From Calonectria ilicicola (lineage: Eukaryota > Ascomycota > Sordariomycetes > Hypocreales > Nectriaceae): a DNA stretch of 64,000 bases. Both the position numbers and the translations under genes were made by a program. Location of the stretch: the NCBI GenBank assembly GCA_020809705.1, contig CP085828.1, positions 4,092,001 through 4,156,000 on the forward strand. Reading direction: 5' to 3'. Of this stretch, positions 10,146 to 24,900 are shown piece after piece. Each line of letters opens with the position of its first letter. Positions within the stretch are counted from its first letter, which is position 1. Below the pieces are notes generated by a model. That model worked only from the letters and a program-made list of their open reading frames with translations. It made no database searches and was not told where the DNA came from.

Positions 10146-11276
10146 ATGGTCCAACAACACACATGTCTCACACAGCCTTCTGATGGCCAGGGATCTCCTG
10201 TCGTCTCCCACACGCATCCCATCCCGGAGCTTACAGAGCCTCATGACATACTTGTTCGGGTCCATGCTGTGGCCCTTAACCCCACAGATTACAAGATGAC
10301 TGAGTTCCACCCCACCCCCAACGCAATTATGGGCTGTGACTTTATGGGCACTGTCGTCGCGGCAGGCCCAGAGGCTGCAGGCATTGGCATAGGAACCCGC
10401 GTTTGTGGCTTAGTTCACGGATCGAACCCAGGAAACCCGAATGGAGGGGCATTCGCCGAGTACCTTGTCGCGGATGAACGCCTCGTGGTCAGGGTCCCCG
10501 ATAGCTGGAGCGATCTGGAGGGTGCTGCGCTTGGGGGGGTCGGATGGGCCACTATTGCTGTCACTATGGAACACTTGCTAGGTCTTTCTGGCCTTCCATC
10601 AAAGCCAGCGCCCCTACGATCGGATGGAACTCGGCAACCTGTCCTAGTGTATGGTGGTGCCACAGCGACAGGGACCATGGCCTGTCAGATCTTGGCGAGG
10701 TGAGTCGAGCCAACACTAAAACTACACCACAGCTTAACGCGTTCTCATAGGGCAGGCTATGACCCGATAACAACCGTCTCGGATGCCTCTTCCGGCTTAG
10801 CCAAGGACTGCGGCGCGGTCATGACTGTGCCGTATGCATCCCCGACATGCGGGGATACGATTCGCAATCACACTAAAGGTACATTGCGGTACGCAATTGA
10901 TTGCATCACGTCTCCTGAGTCAGTTCTCTGCTGCTCGACGGCACTTGGTCGCGTTGGCGGCAAATGTGTTACCCTCGATCACGCTCCTGATGAGTGGAGG
11001 ACAAGGAAAGCCGTCAAGGTCATCATGGCGATGGCATATGTCATCTTTGGGAAGGAGGTGAAACTTCCTGGCGTCTTTCACCGCGATGCGGACTTGGACA
11101 TGCTTGAGCTCGCTGCGAGATGGCGTCACGAAGTACAGCAGCTGGTCGACCAGGGGCTCGTTCGAAACCACCCTGTGCGGGAGGTGTCTGGGGGATGGGA
11201 CGGAATCACTACTGGGTTGGGTATGCTAAAGGCTGGTCAAGTCCATGGGCAAAAGCTCGTGGTTCGAGTGGCTTAG
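10146..11276 (+). CDS. Trans-acting enoyl reductase of the PKS-NRPS (LovC/ApdC type), 2 exons
   Basis: A medium-chain dehydrogenase/reductase that reduces the enoyl-ACP intermediate of a highly reducing PKS lacking its own ER domain. Exons are 10146-10699 and 10751-11276, giving 359 aa, the usual length. Motifs are DILVRVHAVALNPTDYKM in the GroES-like N-terminal half and VLVYGGATATGTMACQILAR, the NADPH-binding Rossmann loop, at the exon boundary. The C-terminus (GMLKAGQVHGQKLVVRVA) is characteristic of the group. No zinc-binding residues are present, as in LovC-type proteins. It lies directly upstream of the PKS-NRPS on the same strand, and that synthase shows no ER domain between methyltransferase and KR, so the two are very likely partners. 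Confidence 0.93.
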
Positions 11277-12905
11277 GCCAGATTTCTCCTATAGTACGTG
11301 TGCATGCGTTAGACGCCTAGCTACTGCAAGTTGCCGTTGGTGCGCAAACCGTTCGCTTAAATTGGACAAACCCCGATTTTTTTCTTGAAACTCGATTGCG
11401 TCTGCATAATCTCCACAGGGATTAATCCTTGGTTGAGCTAGAATAGGCCATGATGGGTTTTGTCCGAATACACAGACGGTGGACGAGTGAGATGATGTAT
11501 TTCCGTTGCGCCTAGCCGCGGCAATATCAATGGGGCTATTGTAATTTCACCATGACCGAAATGTGCACTCACTGAGTTCGGACCAGTCTCAGCCTACCAA
11601 TTAGATGCTCCAGGGTCTCAAGACCCTTTGAAATGCTGACGCTGGCCTGTCCGAATGCTTCACGCGGTGGGTCCTCTAAGCCGCTGCGGCATTAGTTAGG
11701 GACGGTAAACCTGTCGTCGATCGACTAAGTGGAGGCTTTCCGCGCGACTGGCCCGTCGTTCATGAGCTAGCAAGCTATCGCCGGCCGAAGTGTGTCGTCC
11801 AGAGCCGTGGCTTCCGGTCGGAGGATGCCGCGATGAACTAAACGGCCAAGATCTCCAACGGTGCTCTGCAACATTAGAGTCGCTGGGTTGCGCAACGGTC
11901 AAATAAGGCTAATTTATACTTTCTATACAATCCCTATTCATCAAGTGAACTGACTAGAAATTGCCTACGTGTTGCCTACGTATTCGCTCGAAAAGGTACA
12001 TGGCCTTCTGGTTGCTAGTCCAAGTGTTACTTAGCGTGTCCAGAAAAGGAAATCCATTTAGTGGATTTTCTCGTTTACCTAGAACGTCGATTTAAGCTAC
12101 AACTGAGCGGGGGGATGATCCCGACTAACCCCTTTTACGTTGTCTGAAGGCGGCCATCAGCCCAACAAGGGTTGCCTACCTACACTTTGGTATTGATTCG
12201 TCACCAGCATTCTTTGTCCATACTCGGTCAGGGATTGAGCATGTGGGACGTGATTTTGTGAGGTGGGGAGCCAACGACTGGCTCTCGGCCATTCCTGATC
12301 GCCCCATTTTGCTCCTTTAGGAGTCCTGCAGGTGTTGAACGGCCCAACAGAGAGTCAACGGCGTCATAGATTTGTTAGAGCTGTTGGTTCGGACGCACAT
12401 ATGATAAGCTTACGGCCCGAAAAAAAAGACACATGGTCACTAAATTACCCTTTTGTTGCCTCCACAGAAAGCCTGTCCCCACCACCACCACCACCAATAC
12501 ACGCGCAGGCTGTCTGTGGTCGTTGGTTGTTGGCTGTGGCGTTGAATCCAGACTATGAATCTAGACTTCAAAAACTATCTGTTGGTTATTGGCATTCGGA
12601 GACATAATATTCGGTTCCGAAACTGCATTTCGGACTCGGGGCATTGTTTTGATTGATTCCAACTGACATCAGAATATCGCGGCTTATTCGTAGGCTTACG
12701 AGATAATGAAGCTCCCTCGGCACCAATTCTATGACATATAGAAGAGTCTCTTAGAATATGGAAATAAAAGTTTGTCAGTTCTAAGGAATAATTGAAGCAT
12801 TTGAATATTCGCAACGCAGTTGTTCCTCTTCGCCAGAAGAACTGTGCAATTTGATTCAACACAAAAGTTTTCTTCTCTCTTCAAAGTTTACCTTATCTAT
12901 TTACA
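11277..12905. promoter_or_regulatory. ER-PKS intergenic region with five TTCGGAC/GTCCGAA sites
   Basis: No coding sequence is supported in 1.6 kb. GTCCGAA occurs at 11462 and 11649, TTCGGAC at 11577, 12388 and 12629. A TCGN5CGA sequence (AflR-site form) lies at 11714-11724. A short (CCA)n run lies at about 12478-12496. By chance about 0.2 copies of the heptamer (both strands) would be expected here. Confidence 0.5.
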
Positions 12906-15900
12906 ATGGCACCCTCCAATGAGCCCATAGCAATCGTTGGCAGTGCCTGTAGGTTTCCAGGCGGTACTAACTCCCCGTCAAAGCTTTGGGAGCTTCTCCA
13001 AAACCCTCGTGATCTTAGAACGAAGATTCCACCGAGTCGATTTGACGTTGATGGATTTCATCATCCAGACAATTCTTTTCCTGGCCACTCAAATGTCAAA
13101 CACTCTCATCTTTTGGAAGACAATGTTCGCCACTTTGATTCGCACTTTTTCAATATCGCTCCAGCTGAGGCCGCTGCAATGGATCCTCAGCAGCGCCTGC
13201 TTTTGGAAACCGTTTATGAGGGTCTTGAAACTGCCGGATTTACAATTGAAGGGCTCCGAGGCTCTGATACTGGTGTTTATGTCGGTATGATGTTTGGTGA
13301 CTACGAGACTATTCAGCTTCGTGATTTGCAACACTTTCCCACCTATCATGCTACAGGTAAAGAACATTCTATCCGCTCTGCATCAAGATACTAAAATTAA
13401 TTACAGGCACGGCACGAAGTATAATGTCCAACCGGGTATCTTACTTCTTTGACTGGCATGGTCCATCTTGGACAGTTGACACTGCGTGCTCTTCCAGCTT
13501 AGTAGCTGTCCATCAGGCAGTACAGTCTCTGAGATCTGGTGAAGTCAAAGTTGCCATGGCCGCAGGGACTAACCTTATTCTGGGTCCAGAGCCCTATGTA
13601 TCTGAGAGTAAGGTTAAGATGCTCTCTCCCGACGGCAGGTCACGAATGTGGGACATAGATGCAAATGGCTATGCCCGCGGCGAAGGCATCGCCGCAGTTT
13701 TTTTGAAAACTCTCAGTGCAGCACTAGCTGATGGTGATAATATCGAATGCATTATTCGCGAGACTGGGGTCAACCAAGACGGTCGCAGCCGTGGGATCAC
13801 CATGCCCAGTGCGACAGCACAGGCTGCACTTATTCGCGAAACTTACGCACGGGCTGGATTGGATCCGGTAAAGGATAGGTGTCAAGTCAGTATTCATTGA
13901 ACTTTATCAATTTTTTAACTCCACTAATCGTTCTTGATACAGTACTTTGAAGCTCACGGTACTGGTACTCCAGCTGGAGATCCAGTTGAGGCAGAGGCGG
14001 TTCATACGGCTTTCTTTGGTCATAAAGCGCCCGGTGATGAAAAGAAAGAATCGCCCTTATACGTTGGTTCAATTAAAACCGTCATTGGACATACCGAGAG
14101 CACCGCAGGTCTTGCTGGCATACTCAAGGTCGCTCAGGCGGTAAAGAACGGCTTCATTCCTCCAAACCGACTCCTCAATAAACTCAACCCGAATGTGGTT
14201 CCATTCTATGATCACTTGGAAATTCCACAGGAGTTGATTCCATGGCCTGAGATTTCACCCGGTCAGGTACGCCGTGCGAGCGTCAACAGCTTTGGCTTTG
14301 GGGGGACCAATGCACACGCCATCATTGAAAGCTACACTCCTGATGAGCAAAGCAAGACTGTTCAGCCTGCCTTCGCGCCATTTTTGTTCTCAGCTCAGTC
14401 CAAACAGTCTCTACTTGCTAACATTCAAGCCTATGCGGCCTATTTGAAAGAAAACCCGGGCACCAACCCAGCAGATCTCTCATGGACCCTGCGATCACGT
14501 CGATCTCGCCTCCCGTTACGCGTCACATTTCCTGCTTCATCAATTGAGGACCTTCGATCCAACTTGGAAGAGCTTAGCAACAACTTTCAGCTTGAACCAA
14601 AGTCAATTCCTACTGAAAATCCTCATCCAAAGTTACTGGGTGTTTTTACTGGTCAAGGCGCCCAGTATGCTCGAATGGGCGCAGAGATAGTCGAGACATC
14701 GCAGCATGCTTCAAATATCTTGACTGAGTTAGACAATTGTCTCTCTCAATTGCCCGAAGAAGATCGGCCTTCAATCTCTTTGCGACAAGAGCTTTTTGAA
14801 GCAGCTGAGACCAGTCGAGTTGCTAAAGCAGCGGTCTCACAGCCGCTTTGCACTGCCGTTCAGATTATCCTAGTCGATCTTCTGTGGCTGTCCGGAATTC
14901 GCTTCTCCGCAGTCGTTGGGCATTCTTCTGGAGAAATCGGGGCTGCCTATGCTGCGGGATATTTATCTGCTGCTGATGCTATCCGTATTGCTTATTATCG
15001 GGGACTTCACACCCATCTCGCGGCAGGAGAGAATGGCAGTCGGGGTGCAATGCTTGCTGTTGGTACAAGTCAAGAGGATGTCGCCGATATTTGCAATGAC
15101 GAGTATTTCAAAGGACGCGTCAATGTCGCTGCATGCAATTCGCCAGCTAGCGTCACGCTTTCTGGAGATGAGGAAATCATTGAGGAGATTACAATGCTCT
15201 TTGAAGATGAGGGCAAGTTTGTTCGCCGCCTTCGAGTGGACAAGGCCTATCACTCTCACCACATGCTACGCTGCTCTCAGGCTTATCTAGATTCTATCAA
15301 GAACTATTGTACTGTCCAAAATCTGGACGAGACCTGCACTTGGGTATCAAGCGTTGACCCCGACCGAAAACTAGACAATGCCCAGGCATTGGACGCATCT
15401 TATTGGGTTGATAATATGGTGTCGCCCGTTTTGTTCAAGCAAGCAGTCGAGAAGGCGATATCTCTTGGTCCATTTGATGGCGCTATCGAAATTGGACCTC
15501 ATCCTGCTCTCAAAGGCCCTGTTCGTGAAACTCTTCAAAGTCTTCAGATCGATATTCCATATACAGGGCTCCTTCAGAGAAAGGTGGATGCAATCCAAGG
15601 TTTTTCAAGTGCTCTAGGATACCTCTGGAGTCATGTGGATAACCTGAAGATCAATTTTGATGAGTATGAAAAGTCAATTGGCGGTCCAGTTTCCTACAAC
15701 CTAATCAAAGGCCTGCCCGCCTATCAGTGGAATCATGCTCAAGAGTACTGGCATGAATCCCCGCTATCACGAAGCTTCCGGCAAAGGAGCGATACCGTTC
15801 ATCCGCTTCTTGGTGATTTAAGTGCCCAGAGCTCTGCAAATCAGCTCATCTGGAAACTTCTCATGAGGCCCAAGGACCTTCCTTGGGTTCATGGCCACCA

Positions 15901-18900
15901 AGTCCAAGGACAAACGGTGTTCCCGGCTGCTGGATACGTGTCCACAGCATTAGAGACGGTACCTTTTATCGTCGGAGATACTTCAGTCCAGTTGGTGGAG
16001 TTGGAAAACATCAGGATACATCAAGCCATGGTTTTGGACAATGAGAATGAAGAAGCAGGGACCGATATACAATTCTCGGTCAACAACATCAACCGCCATC
16101 CGTCATACATTACCGCTCACTTTACGTATGAAGCCACTATCGGGGCCCAAAAAACCTTTGAGCTTATTTCCAGCGGCCAACTTAGAATCACACTCGGTGA
16201 GCCATCCCAGGAGATTCTGCCCGCAAGCTCTTTGGAGGAACCGTACATGGTGCCTGTACCATCAGACAAACTATACAGTGAACTCAAGGATATCGGCTAT
16301 GGATATTCCGGTCCGTTTAGGGCCCTGGATTCCATCATGAGAAAGCTTTGGAAAGCTTCTGGATCTATCTCGGTGATCAATGACGAGTCTCGCCCAATCA
16401 CTTATGCAGTTCACCCTGGACTATTGGACGCTGCCTTTCATTCAGTCATTCTAGCATTGAGCTACCCAGGAGATAGGCAACTATGGTCCTTGCATGTTCC
16501 AACGACCATTGACAAGATACGGTTTAATCCTTCTCTCTGCGGAGAATATTGGCTCAACAATGGCCAGGTTCCTTTCGTCGCATCCGCACAGGATCCCAGT
16601 CAAGTCGGAGGGTACCAGGGCGATGCCGAAGTACACAGCAGCGATGGAAAGTTCTCCGCTATTCAGATTGAAGGTCTCAAAGTCGTTCCTTTGACAGAGG
16701 CTACTGAAGCTGATGACAGGGAAATGTTCCATTTGATGCACTGGATTGATGCTGAAGCCAATGCTGAGATGCCAGAAACGTACAAAGCAACGCCCGAGCA
16801 ACGGGAGCTGGCTCATATCTTTCTCCGGAGTTCATGCTTTTATCTACGTGAAATAGAGAAGCAGATACCACTGGATCACCCAGGACGAGCTGACAAATTT
16901 AACGCCGCGTATCTTGATTTCGCCGCTCACAACACTAAGCTATGTCGCGAAGGGAAGCACCGCTATGCGAAGAGAGAATGGCTCAATGATACTTTGGAAG
17001 ACATATTGGCTCTGACGGCGCCTCATGCTGACTTGCCTGAGGTGAAAGCATTGAATGTCGTTGGAGAGCATATGCCGCGCGCTATTCGGGGCGAGACTAC
17101 AATGGTTGAGCAGTTGCTTATGACTGGGTTTCTTGATGATTACTATGCCACAGGCTTAGGATACAAGGAGGCCGTGGATGCTCTCGCTGATACAGTCAGC
17201 CAAATTGTCCAACGATACCCCAACATGAATATCCTCGAGGTTGGTGCTGGTACCGGAAGTGCCACCCGATTGGTCTTGGATCGCATTGGGCGAGACTTTT
17301 CTTCTTTCACTTTTACTGATATTTCAACCGGATTTTTTGGCAATGCTCAGGAGGAATTTCGACGCCACAAAGATCAAATGACTTACGCTGTCCTTGATCT
17401 CGAGCAAGATATGCAGTCGCAGGGTTTCAAAAAGCACTCATATGATATGGTTCTGTCGTCGCTAGTCGTTCATGCCACTAAGCACCTTGAAGAAACAATG
17501 CGCAGAGTCCGGTCACTCCTCAAGCCTGGAGGTTACTTGGTGATGACGGAGTGCACAGATATCGACGCCAGCCAAGTCACAGCCCTCTTTGGGTGTCTTC
17601 CAGGCTGGTGGCTCGGTATGGAAGAGGGCCGGAAATGGGGACCTTGCATCACAGAATCAGATTGGGATGCTCTTTTACGAAAGGTTGGTTTCTCGGGTAT
17701 TGAGACGATGACACCTACCGATGATGCTCTTGTCTTCCCCAACTCAGTAATTGTCAGTCGGGCAGTCGATGATTGCATAGACTTCGTTCGAGAACCTCTT
17801 TTGAACCAGTCTTCGCTTTTTGCAGGACGGCCCGTTATCAACAATCTATTTATTGTCGGGGGGTCATCTTTCCGCAATTCACGTTTGATCGATGACATCA
17901 AGAAACACATCGGACTCTATTGCGATAGCATCACCCACGTGAAGGTTCTCGAGAACCTAGATCACGGGATCATCAATTCTGACTCGACTGTTTTGGTTCT
18001 TCAAGACCTTGACCAATCAGTGTTCCAAAAAATTACCGAAGAGCGTTTCGAGAGTCTCAAGAAGTTATTCAGCAGCGAGAAATCTATTATTTGGGTCACT
18101 CAGAACCGCCTTTCGGACAACCCATATGCAAACCTCCCGGTTGGATTCGCTCGCTCTGCTCTATCAGAGGTCTCAGAGCTCCGTTATCAGTTCATCGATT
18201 TTGATGGGGTTCACAAAATTGACTCTCGGGTCTTAGTTGAAGCTGTGCTTCGATTTGAGGCTGCAGGTTCTGCCCGAGCAAGGGATCAGCGCAATGCCCT
18301 GTGGTCTGTGGAGCAAGAAATCATCATCGATATGGATGGTCAACAGCGAATCCCCCGGTTTAGGCCGTATGATGAGGCAAATGACCGGTTCAACTCTAGT
18401 CGCAGAAGTATCAAAAAGGAAGTCGACCCACAGGGATCTTCTCTAGAAATATCCCAAAAGAACGGTCTTTTTGCCATTACTGAGCAGCCCGCTTCAACTG
18501 CTAGATTTATCGACGATTCGAACAGCAGGCTTCGCTTAAAACCTAGCAATACTAGTTTGCGGGCCATCAGGATTAAGATAGGAGACGGCTTTATTTTCTT
18601 GGGAAATTGCACTTCTACAGGAGCCCAATATCTTGGTCTGGCACGGTCTGCTGCCTCTCTAATCGACATGTCACCAGCAGACCTGATTCCTTGCTCTGTG
18701 CCGTCAGCCTCTGAGACCATTTTTGTCGGCCTAGTTACAGCGCATCTTTTGCTATCTACTCTTACTAATGGTCTTAACAAAGGCGATGTTCTTCTTGTCA
18801 ATGATTCCCCTGCTTTGATGGCAACGGTCCTAGACCGATACATCACCACGACGGGAATCAAAATGATCTATACAGGATCATCCAAGAACTGCAAAGAAAA

Positions 18901-21900
18901 GGGGTGGTTACATGTCGGTCAATACCATCGCCTATCTTATCTCAAATCTATCCTCCCGCAAAACGTATCTCGTTTTGTGGATTTCTCAGCGAAGGGCCAA
19001 TCTCAATTATCCCCTATCCTATCTTGCCTTCCTGCACACACTTCTGTTTTCAATTGCACCTTCTTGTTTCCTGAAATTCCTGCGCCAACCTCCTCCAGTT
19101 CTGAGTTCAGTTCTCACTTGAATGAGATATTAACACAAGCGGTTCACTCTGCTCTGAAGGACCTGGAAACCTGGGATCCCAAATTCGGGGTCCCTACTCA
19201 GGTCGATGTTCAAGAATTATCAGAGAAGCAACCTCGAGATCCTCTTACCATCGTTGGGTGGAATGCCTCTTCCGTTTCCACGACCATCCAGCCAGTCAAA
19301 TATCAGTTTCGACAGGATCGTACCTACTGGCTCGTTGGTCTTACTGCAGACATGGGTTTATCTATCGCAAACTGGATGATTCAGAGCGGTGCTAAACATC
19401 TGGTCTTGACCAGTCGCAACCCAAACATTGAACGAGCATGGCTAGAAAATGCAGAAAGCCAAGGAGCAGTTGTCCGAGTCATGAAAAAGTAAGTTGCATC
19501 AAGACAGTCGAGCAAAAACAAGTTGGGAACAGGCTAACACTCGTAGTGACCTCACTGATTTTGACGATCTCGAAAGAGTTCATCGCGAGATAACCGAGAC
19601 TATGCCGCCAATCGCCGGATTATTACAGGGCGCCATGGTGATGCGCGACGCAGCAACTCGTGATATGACATTTGATCAACTAATGCAAAGCCTTCGGCCA
19701 AAGGTAGAGGGCAGTTTGAACCTTGATCGCTTGTTCTATAACGAGCCTCTTGACTTTTTCGTCTTCTTCTCATCAAGTGCCTCTGTCATTGGTCACCCGG
19801 GCCAGGCCAACTATACGGCAGGAAACGCATTTATGTGTGGTTTAGTCGAACAGCGTCGAAACCGCGGACTTAATGCCTCTGCCATTAATTTAGGTCCGGT
19901 ACTCGGTACAGGTTACATTACACGCGAGCTCAGTAAATTCGGGTCTCAAAGTGCATTTGAGAGAGGTTTTTCGACCCTTTCGGAATCAGATGTTCATCAC
20001 ACTGTCGCCGAAGCCATCCACTCAAGCCGATGCGACTCTGGTGCGCAGTCCCAGCTCACGAATGGTTTGAGACATACCCCAGCTACGGATACGACTCGAG
20101 CACAGTGGTACACATTGCCTCAATTCTCTTGTATGACGTTAAAAGAATTCGGAAACGGTGTTGCTGCTTCCAACAGTCAAGAAGGCATCTCACTCGCTGA
20201 TCAGCTTGCCAACGCAACTACGAAGGATGAGGTCCAAGCAATCATTACAGGTGAGAAATATAAAACTCAATTCTAACACGATTGCATTGACTAAGAAGAT
20301 CATCAGATACTTTTATTTCAGATTTACGCAATATGCTGACGCTAGGCGACGATTATGAGCTTACTACATCTGTTCGCACGGATGAACTCGGCCTGGACTC
20401 ACTGGTTGCTGTCAGAGTCAGATCCTGGTTCTTGAACAACTTCCAGGTCAACATTCCTGCGCTAAAGATCCTAAAGGGAGTTGCCATTCAGAGTCTAATT
20501 GATCAAACGCTTGATGAAATGCCACAGGAACTGACTCCAACCGTTGGAAACCCGGATCGGTCTGAGCCTGCAAACTCTGAGAAAGCCACGTCCCACAATC
20601 CTTCCGAGGCCATGTCCGAGAAACACGAGACGCCACCTTCCAGCTATCCACAAACGCCCAATGAGGAGGTTGAAAAGGAGTTAAAAGAGGATGTTACTCC
20701 CGAAGTACAAATCACGAGGTTCGGGGACCTTTCCTACTCTCAATCAATGTTTCTCTTTGCTCATCGACTTTTGAATGATAAGACAACTATGAATACCACC
20801 GCCATGGTGAACTTCCGAGGCGACATTCGAGTTGCGGATCTTCGTCGAGCCATTGAAGCGACAGTAAGACGTCACGAGTCACTCCGCACCTGCTTTTATG
20901 AACATGATGGTCAATTTGTCCAGGGAGTTATGGAATCATCCCCCTTGACTCTAGAGCATAGGAAAATATACAACAAAGAAGAACTCTTCCAAGACTACGA
21001 GGCTTTAGGAAGTCATGTTTATGATCTGTCACGGGGTCAGGCCATGCGATTCATTCTTTTGTCCTATTCGCCAAGAGATCATTACTTTCTCCTAGGTTAC
21101 CACCACATCATCTTCGATCGAACGAGCCAAAATGCTTTCATGGCTGAACTCCAGGAATTATATGACGGGAGGGAGTTGCCTTACGAACCGCTTCAATTCT
21201 TAGATTGGTCAGATCAACAACATGACCTATACAAATCTGGAAATTGGACAGCCATGGTCAATTTTTGGAGCCAACAATTCACCACAATTCCAGAACCGTT
21301 GCCCCTCCATCGCAGTCTAATCTCGGTTCGACGCCCACTAGAAAATTATGCATTCCACACGAAAAAAGTGCGCATAAATAGCGATATGGCTGGAGCTATT
21401 CGAGATGTCGCAAGGAGGCATAGATCAACCCCCTTCCACCTCCATCTCGCCATTTTCAAGGCGCTTCTCTATCGCTTCCTAGGTAGCGCTGATATTTGCA
21501 TTGGCATCACCGACAATGGCCGAACGGACGATAGTATGTATATGAGTATTGGTCCGTTTGTCAATACCGTATTCGTCCGAATGGCTGCCAGTGGAAACCA
21601 AACATTTAGTGATGCTATAAAGGAGGCGAGGGACAAAAGTATCAGCGCTCTCTCTAATCCACTTCCCCTAGAGCTTATTTTCAACGTTACCCAAGTGACG
21701 CGTGCATCAACACACACTCCTCTGGGGCAAGCCTTCTTGAACTATAATGAAGTCGAGGTGCAGGACGGCGAGACGTATCTCGGTTGCAAAATGACCACGA
21801 TGTACCAGCACCCAGCCAAACTACCTTATGATATCACATGCACAGTTGTCAATCATGGCTCTGGTCATACCGATGTGTGGGTGAATGTTCAGCAAGCTCT

Positions 21901-24900
21901 CTATAATGAAGATGATGCAACACTACTTGTCCAAGGTTATGAGGATATTTTGGAGGAGCTTGCAGAGGCACCAGCTAATGCAGTAGGTGATGGGTGGCGA
22001 TTCAGAGAGTCATCTGTGCAGCATGCCCTATCTGTGGGCAAAGGTAGGCCAGTTCCATTTCCCTCATCAAGTTACGAGGTCTAATTTTCTACAGGTCCCG
22101 CCTTTGAGTCAACTTGGCCACAAACCTTGGTGCATAGATTCAACGAAATTGCGACTAAGTTCCCCACAGTGGTGGCAGTAAAGGATACCGATTCAAATTC
22201 TGTGACTTATGCAGACCTGTACCAACACGTTGACTCAATCGCATCCGAGTTGCTGCAAGTAGGTGTCCAACCCGGTTCAAGAGTTGCAATCTTTCAGCAC
22301 CCTTCAGTGCGTTGGGCCGCCTGTGTTCTGGCAATTCTGAAGGTTGGCGGTGTCTACGTCCCTCTTGACGCGAGCACCCCGGTAGCCAGGTTAGCTCTGA
22401 TTATCAAAGATTCGCAACCGACTACGATCCTTGTTCATGAGCACACTTTACTTGCGGCAGAATCTCTCCGCTCCAATTCAGAAATCTTCATCCTCGATGT
22501 CACTCAGATACCCCAAAGACCCACAAAACCCATTCCAACTCTCTCCCAATCCGAGTCTTCAGCCATTATTCTCTACACTAGTGGCTCTACCGGGGTTCCA
22601 AAGGGAGTGGTTATGAAACACGCGAGTTTGAAGCACGAATTCGATCACTGCGCTGCCACATATGGCCTTAACGAGAACGACGTCGTGCTGCAACAAAGTG
22701 CGTGGAGTTTTGACTTGTCTATAACCCAAATTTTTATGGTACTAGGGGTCGGAGCGACATTGCAGATGGCGTCACACAGCATGCGCCCCGATGCCCGAGC
22801 CATGGTAGACTTGATCAAGAACCAAGGCGTAACCGCAACCTTTGCAACGCCAACAGAATACAAAAGTTGGCTGCGCCGTGAAAATCACGAGCTCCTAAGA
22901 TCATCAGCGTGGAAGTTAGCATTGGTTGCAGGAGAAGTAGTAACTGAGCCTTTGCTTGATCTTTTCCGAGAGATGGCCATTCCCAACCACCGACTCTTCA
23001 ATGTATATGGCCCAACTGAGACGACTTGCGGTTCAAGCAAGTTGGAATTGGATTACAAAACACCTGGGCTTTATGGAAAATCTGTTCCGGTGGGACGTGC
23101 ATCGGCAAATGAGGCGTTCTACATTCTAGACCACAATCAGAAGCCCTTACCATGCGGTCAACCAGGAGAGGTGATCATCGGGGGTGTTGGAGTGGCCATG
23201 GGCTATCTCAACAACGAAGAGCGGACGAAGGCCTCGTTTTTATTGGACCCCTATGCCGCCAAAGATTACTTGGAGAATGGGTGGAAGACAATGTACCGAA
23301 CCGGTGACCTTGGTTTCCTGCAACAAGACGGAACCCTAATCGTTCAAGGTCGGATTGAAGGTGATGCCGAAGTCAAATTGAATGGCGTTCGAATCAATTT
23401 AGGGGATATTGAGCAAACTGTGCTAAAAGCGGCTAATGGCGCCCTCTCTGATGCCATTGCGTCCCTTCGCAGCCATTCTGACGAGCAACTCAAGTTTATC
23501 GTGCTCCATGTCATATTTTCAACTAACAAATCCACCTGTGACAAGAACAAGTTCCTTGAGGACCTTCTCTCAGACCTGCCGTTGCCTCGCACCATGGTTC
23601 CCTCCGCAATCATTCCAGTAGATACATTCCCCAGAACCGTAGCTGGGAAAGTGGACAGGAAAGCAGTTTGCCAACTACCGATTCCAGTGAATACGGACAG
23701 CAACAAAAATGCGATTCTATCCAAAGCCGAAACTGCGATGCAAAGACTGTGGGAAGCCGTTCTACCTAAGGAGCTATTCAACTTACACCAGATCAATCCA
23801 GATTCGGACTTCTTTGCTGTTGGTGGCAGTTCCATGTCGCTTATCGAACTGCAAAGCAAGATTAGAGAAAAGACTAACGTCTTAGTTCCACTTCTTAGAC
23901 TTTTCCAGTCAAGCACGCTTCGGGGCATGTCTGGGTTCATTGGATCAGAGCAGTTGGAGCGGAGCATCCAGATTGACTGGGTTGCAGAAGTCGCTTTACA
24001 GCCAGAGTTAGCCTCGTTGCCGACCAGCTCGAACAGTGCATCGCCTAATACACCACCACGAGTCGTTGTATTAACGGGAAGCACCGGGTTCCTTGGTCAA
24101 CACATTGCCCGCATCCTCTCGGAGCAGAGCCATGTCAAAAAGATCATCTGCATTGCCATGCGAAATGTCAAGGAGAGGAAGGCCATGTTTTCTAGTATTG
24201 CCAAGATTGAATGTCATGAAGGCAATCTACGACTTCCTCGTCTGGGGCTTCCAGAAGAAGTGGCCAATTCAATATTCCAGCAGGCGGATGCTGTTGTTCA
24301 CAACGGTGCGGACGTGTCACATCTCAGGAATTACACATCTCTCCGTGCATCGAATTTCCAATCAACCCAAGAACTGGTTAAATTGTGTCTGCCGAGAAAC
24401 ATTCCGCTGCACTTTGTTTCCAGTACTGGTGTCTCAATGTATTCGGGCCTTGGGAGCTTCACTGAAGTATCCATTCGCGATTCACCACCACCAACGGATG
24501 GCCACGATGGCTACATTTCAACCAAATGGGTGAGCGAAATCTACCTCGAAAATATCTATGCGTCGTACGGACTCCCAATCCACATCCATCGTCCGTCAAG
24601 CATCATCCGGCCACAAGAACAGCTGAGGGGCGATAATCCAGTGGACGATGTCATTCAAGGCATGCTCGAGTATTCACGACGCATCAGCGCAGTGCCCGTG
24701 GTTCCGGACACGCACGGCACACTTGACCTCGTGCAGCCAGAGACAGTGGCGACGAAGCTGGTCCGTGCCGTGATGGCGCAGAGCCCATCAGACAGAGACA
24801 GGGTCATATACGTCCATGAGTCTGGAGACCTCAAGTTGAAGGACACAGAAATGGCTAATTACATCGCCAAACAGAGCGGGGATACGGTCCAGGAGATTCC

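Noticed and set aside
17533..18861. Minus-strand frames of 125-173 codons within the PKS-NRPS
   Set aside because: They overlap functional synthase sequence and show no motifs.
23344..24084. 246-codon minus-strand frame within the adenylation/thiolation region
   Set aside because: The opposite strand encodes conserved A8-A10 and T motifs; the antisense frame is incidental.
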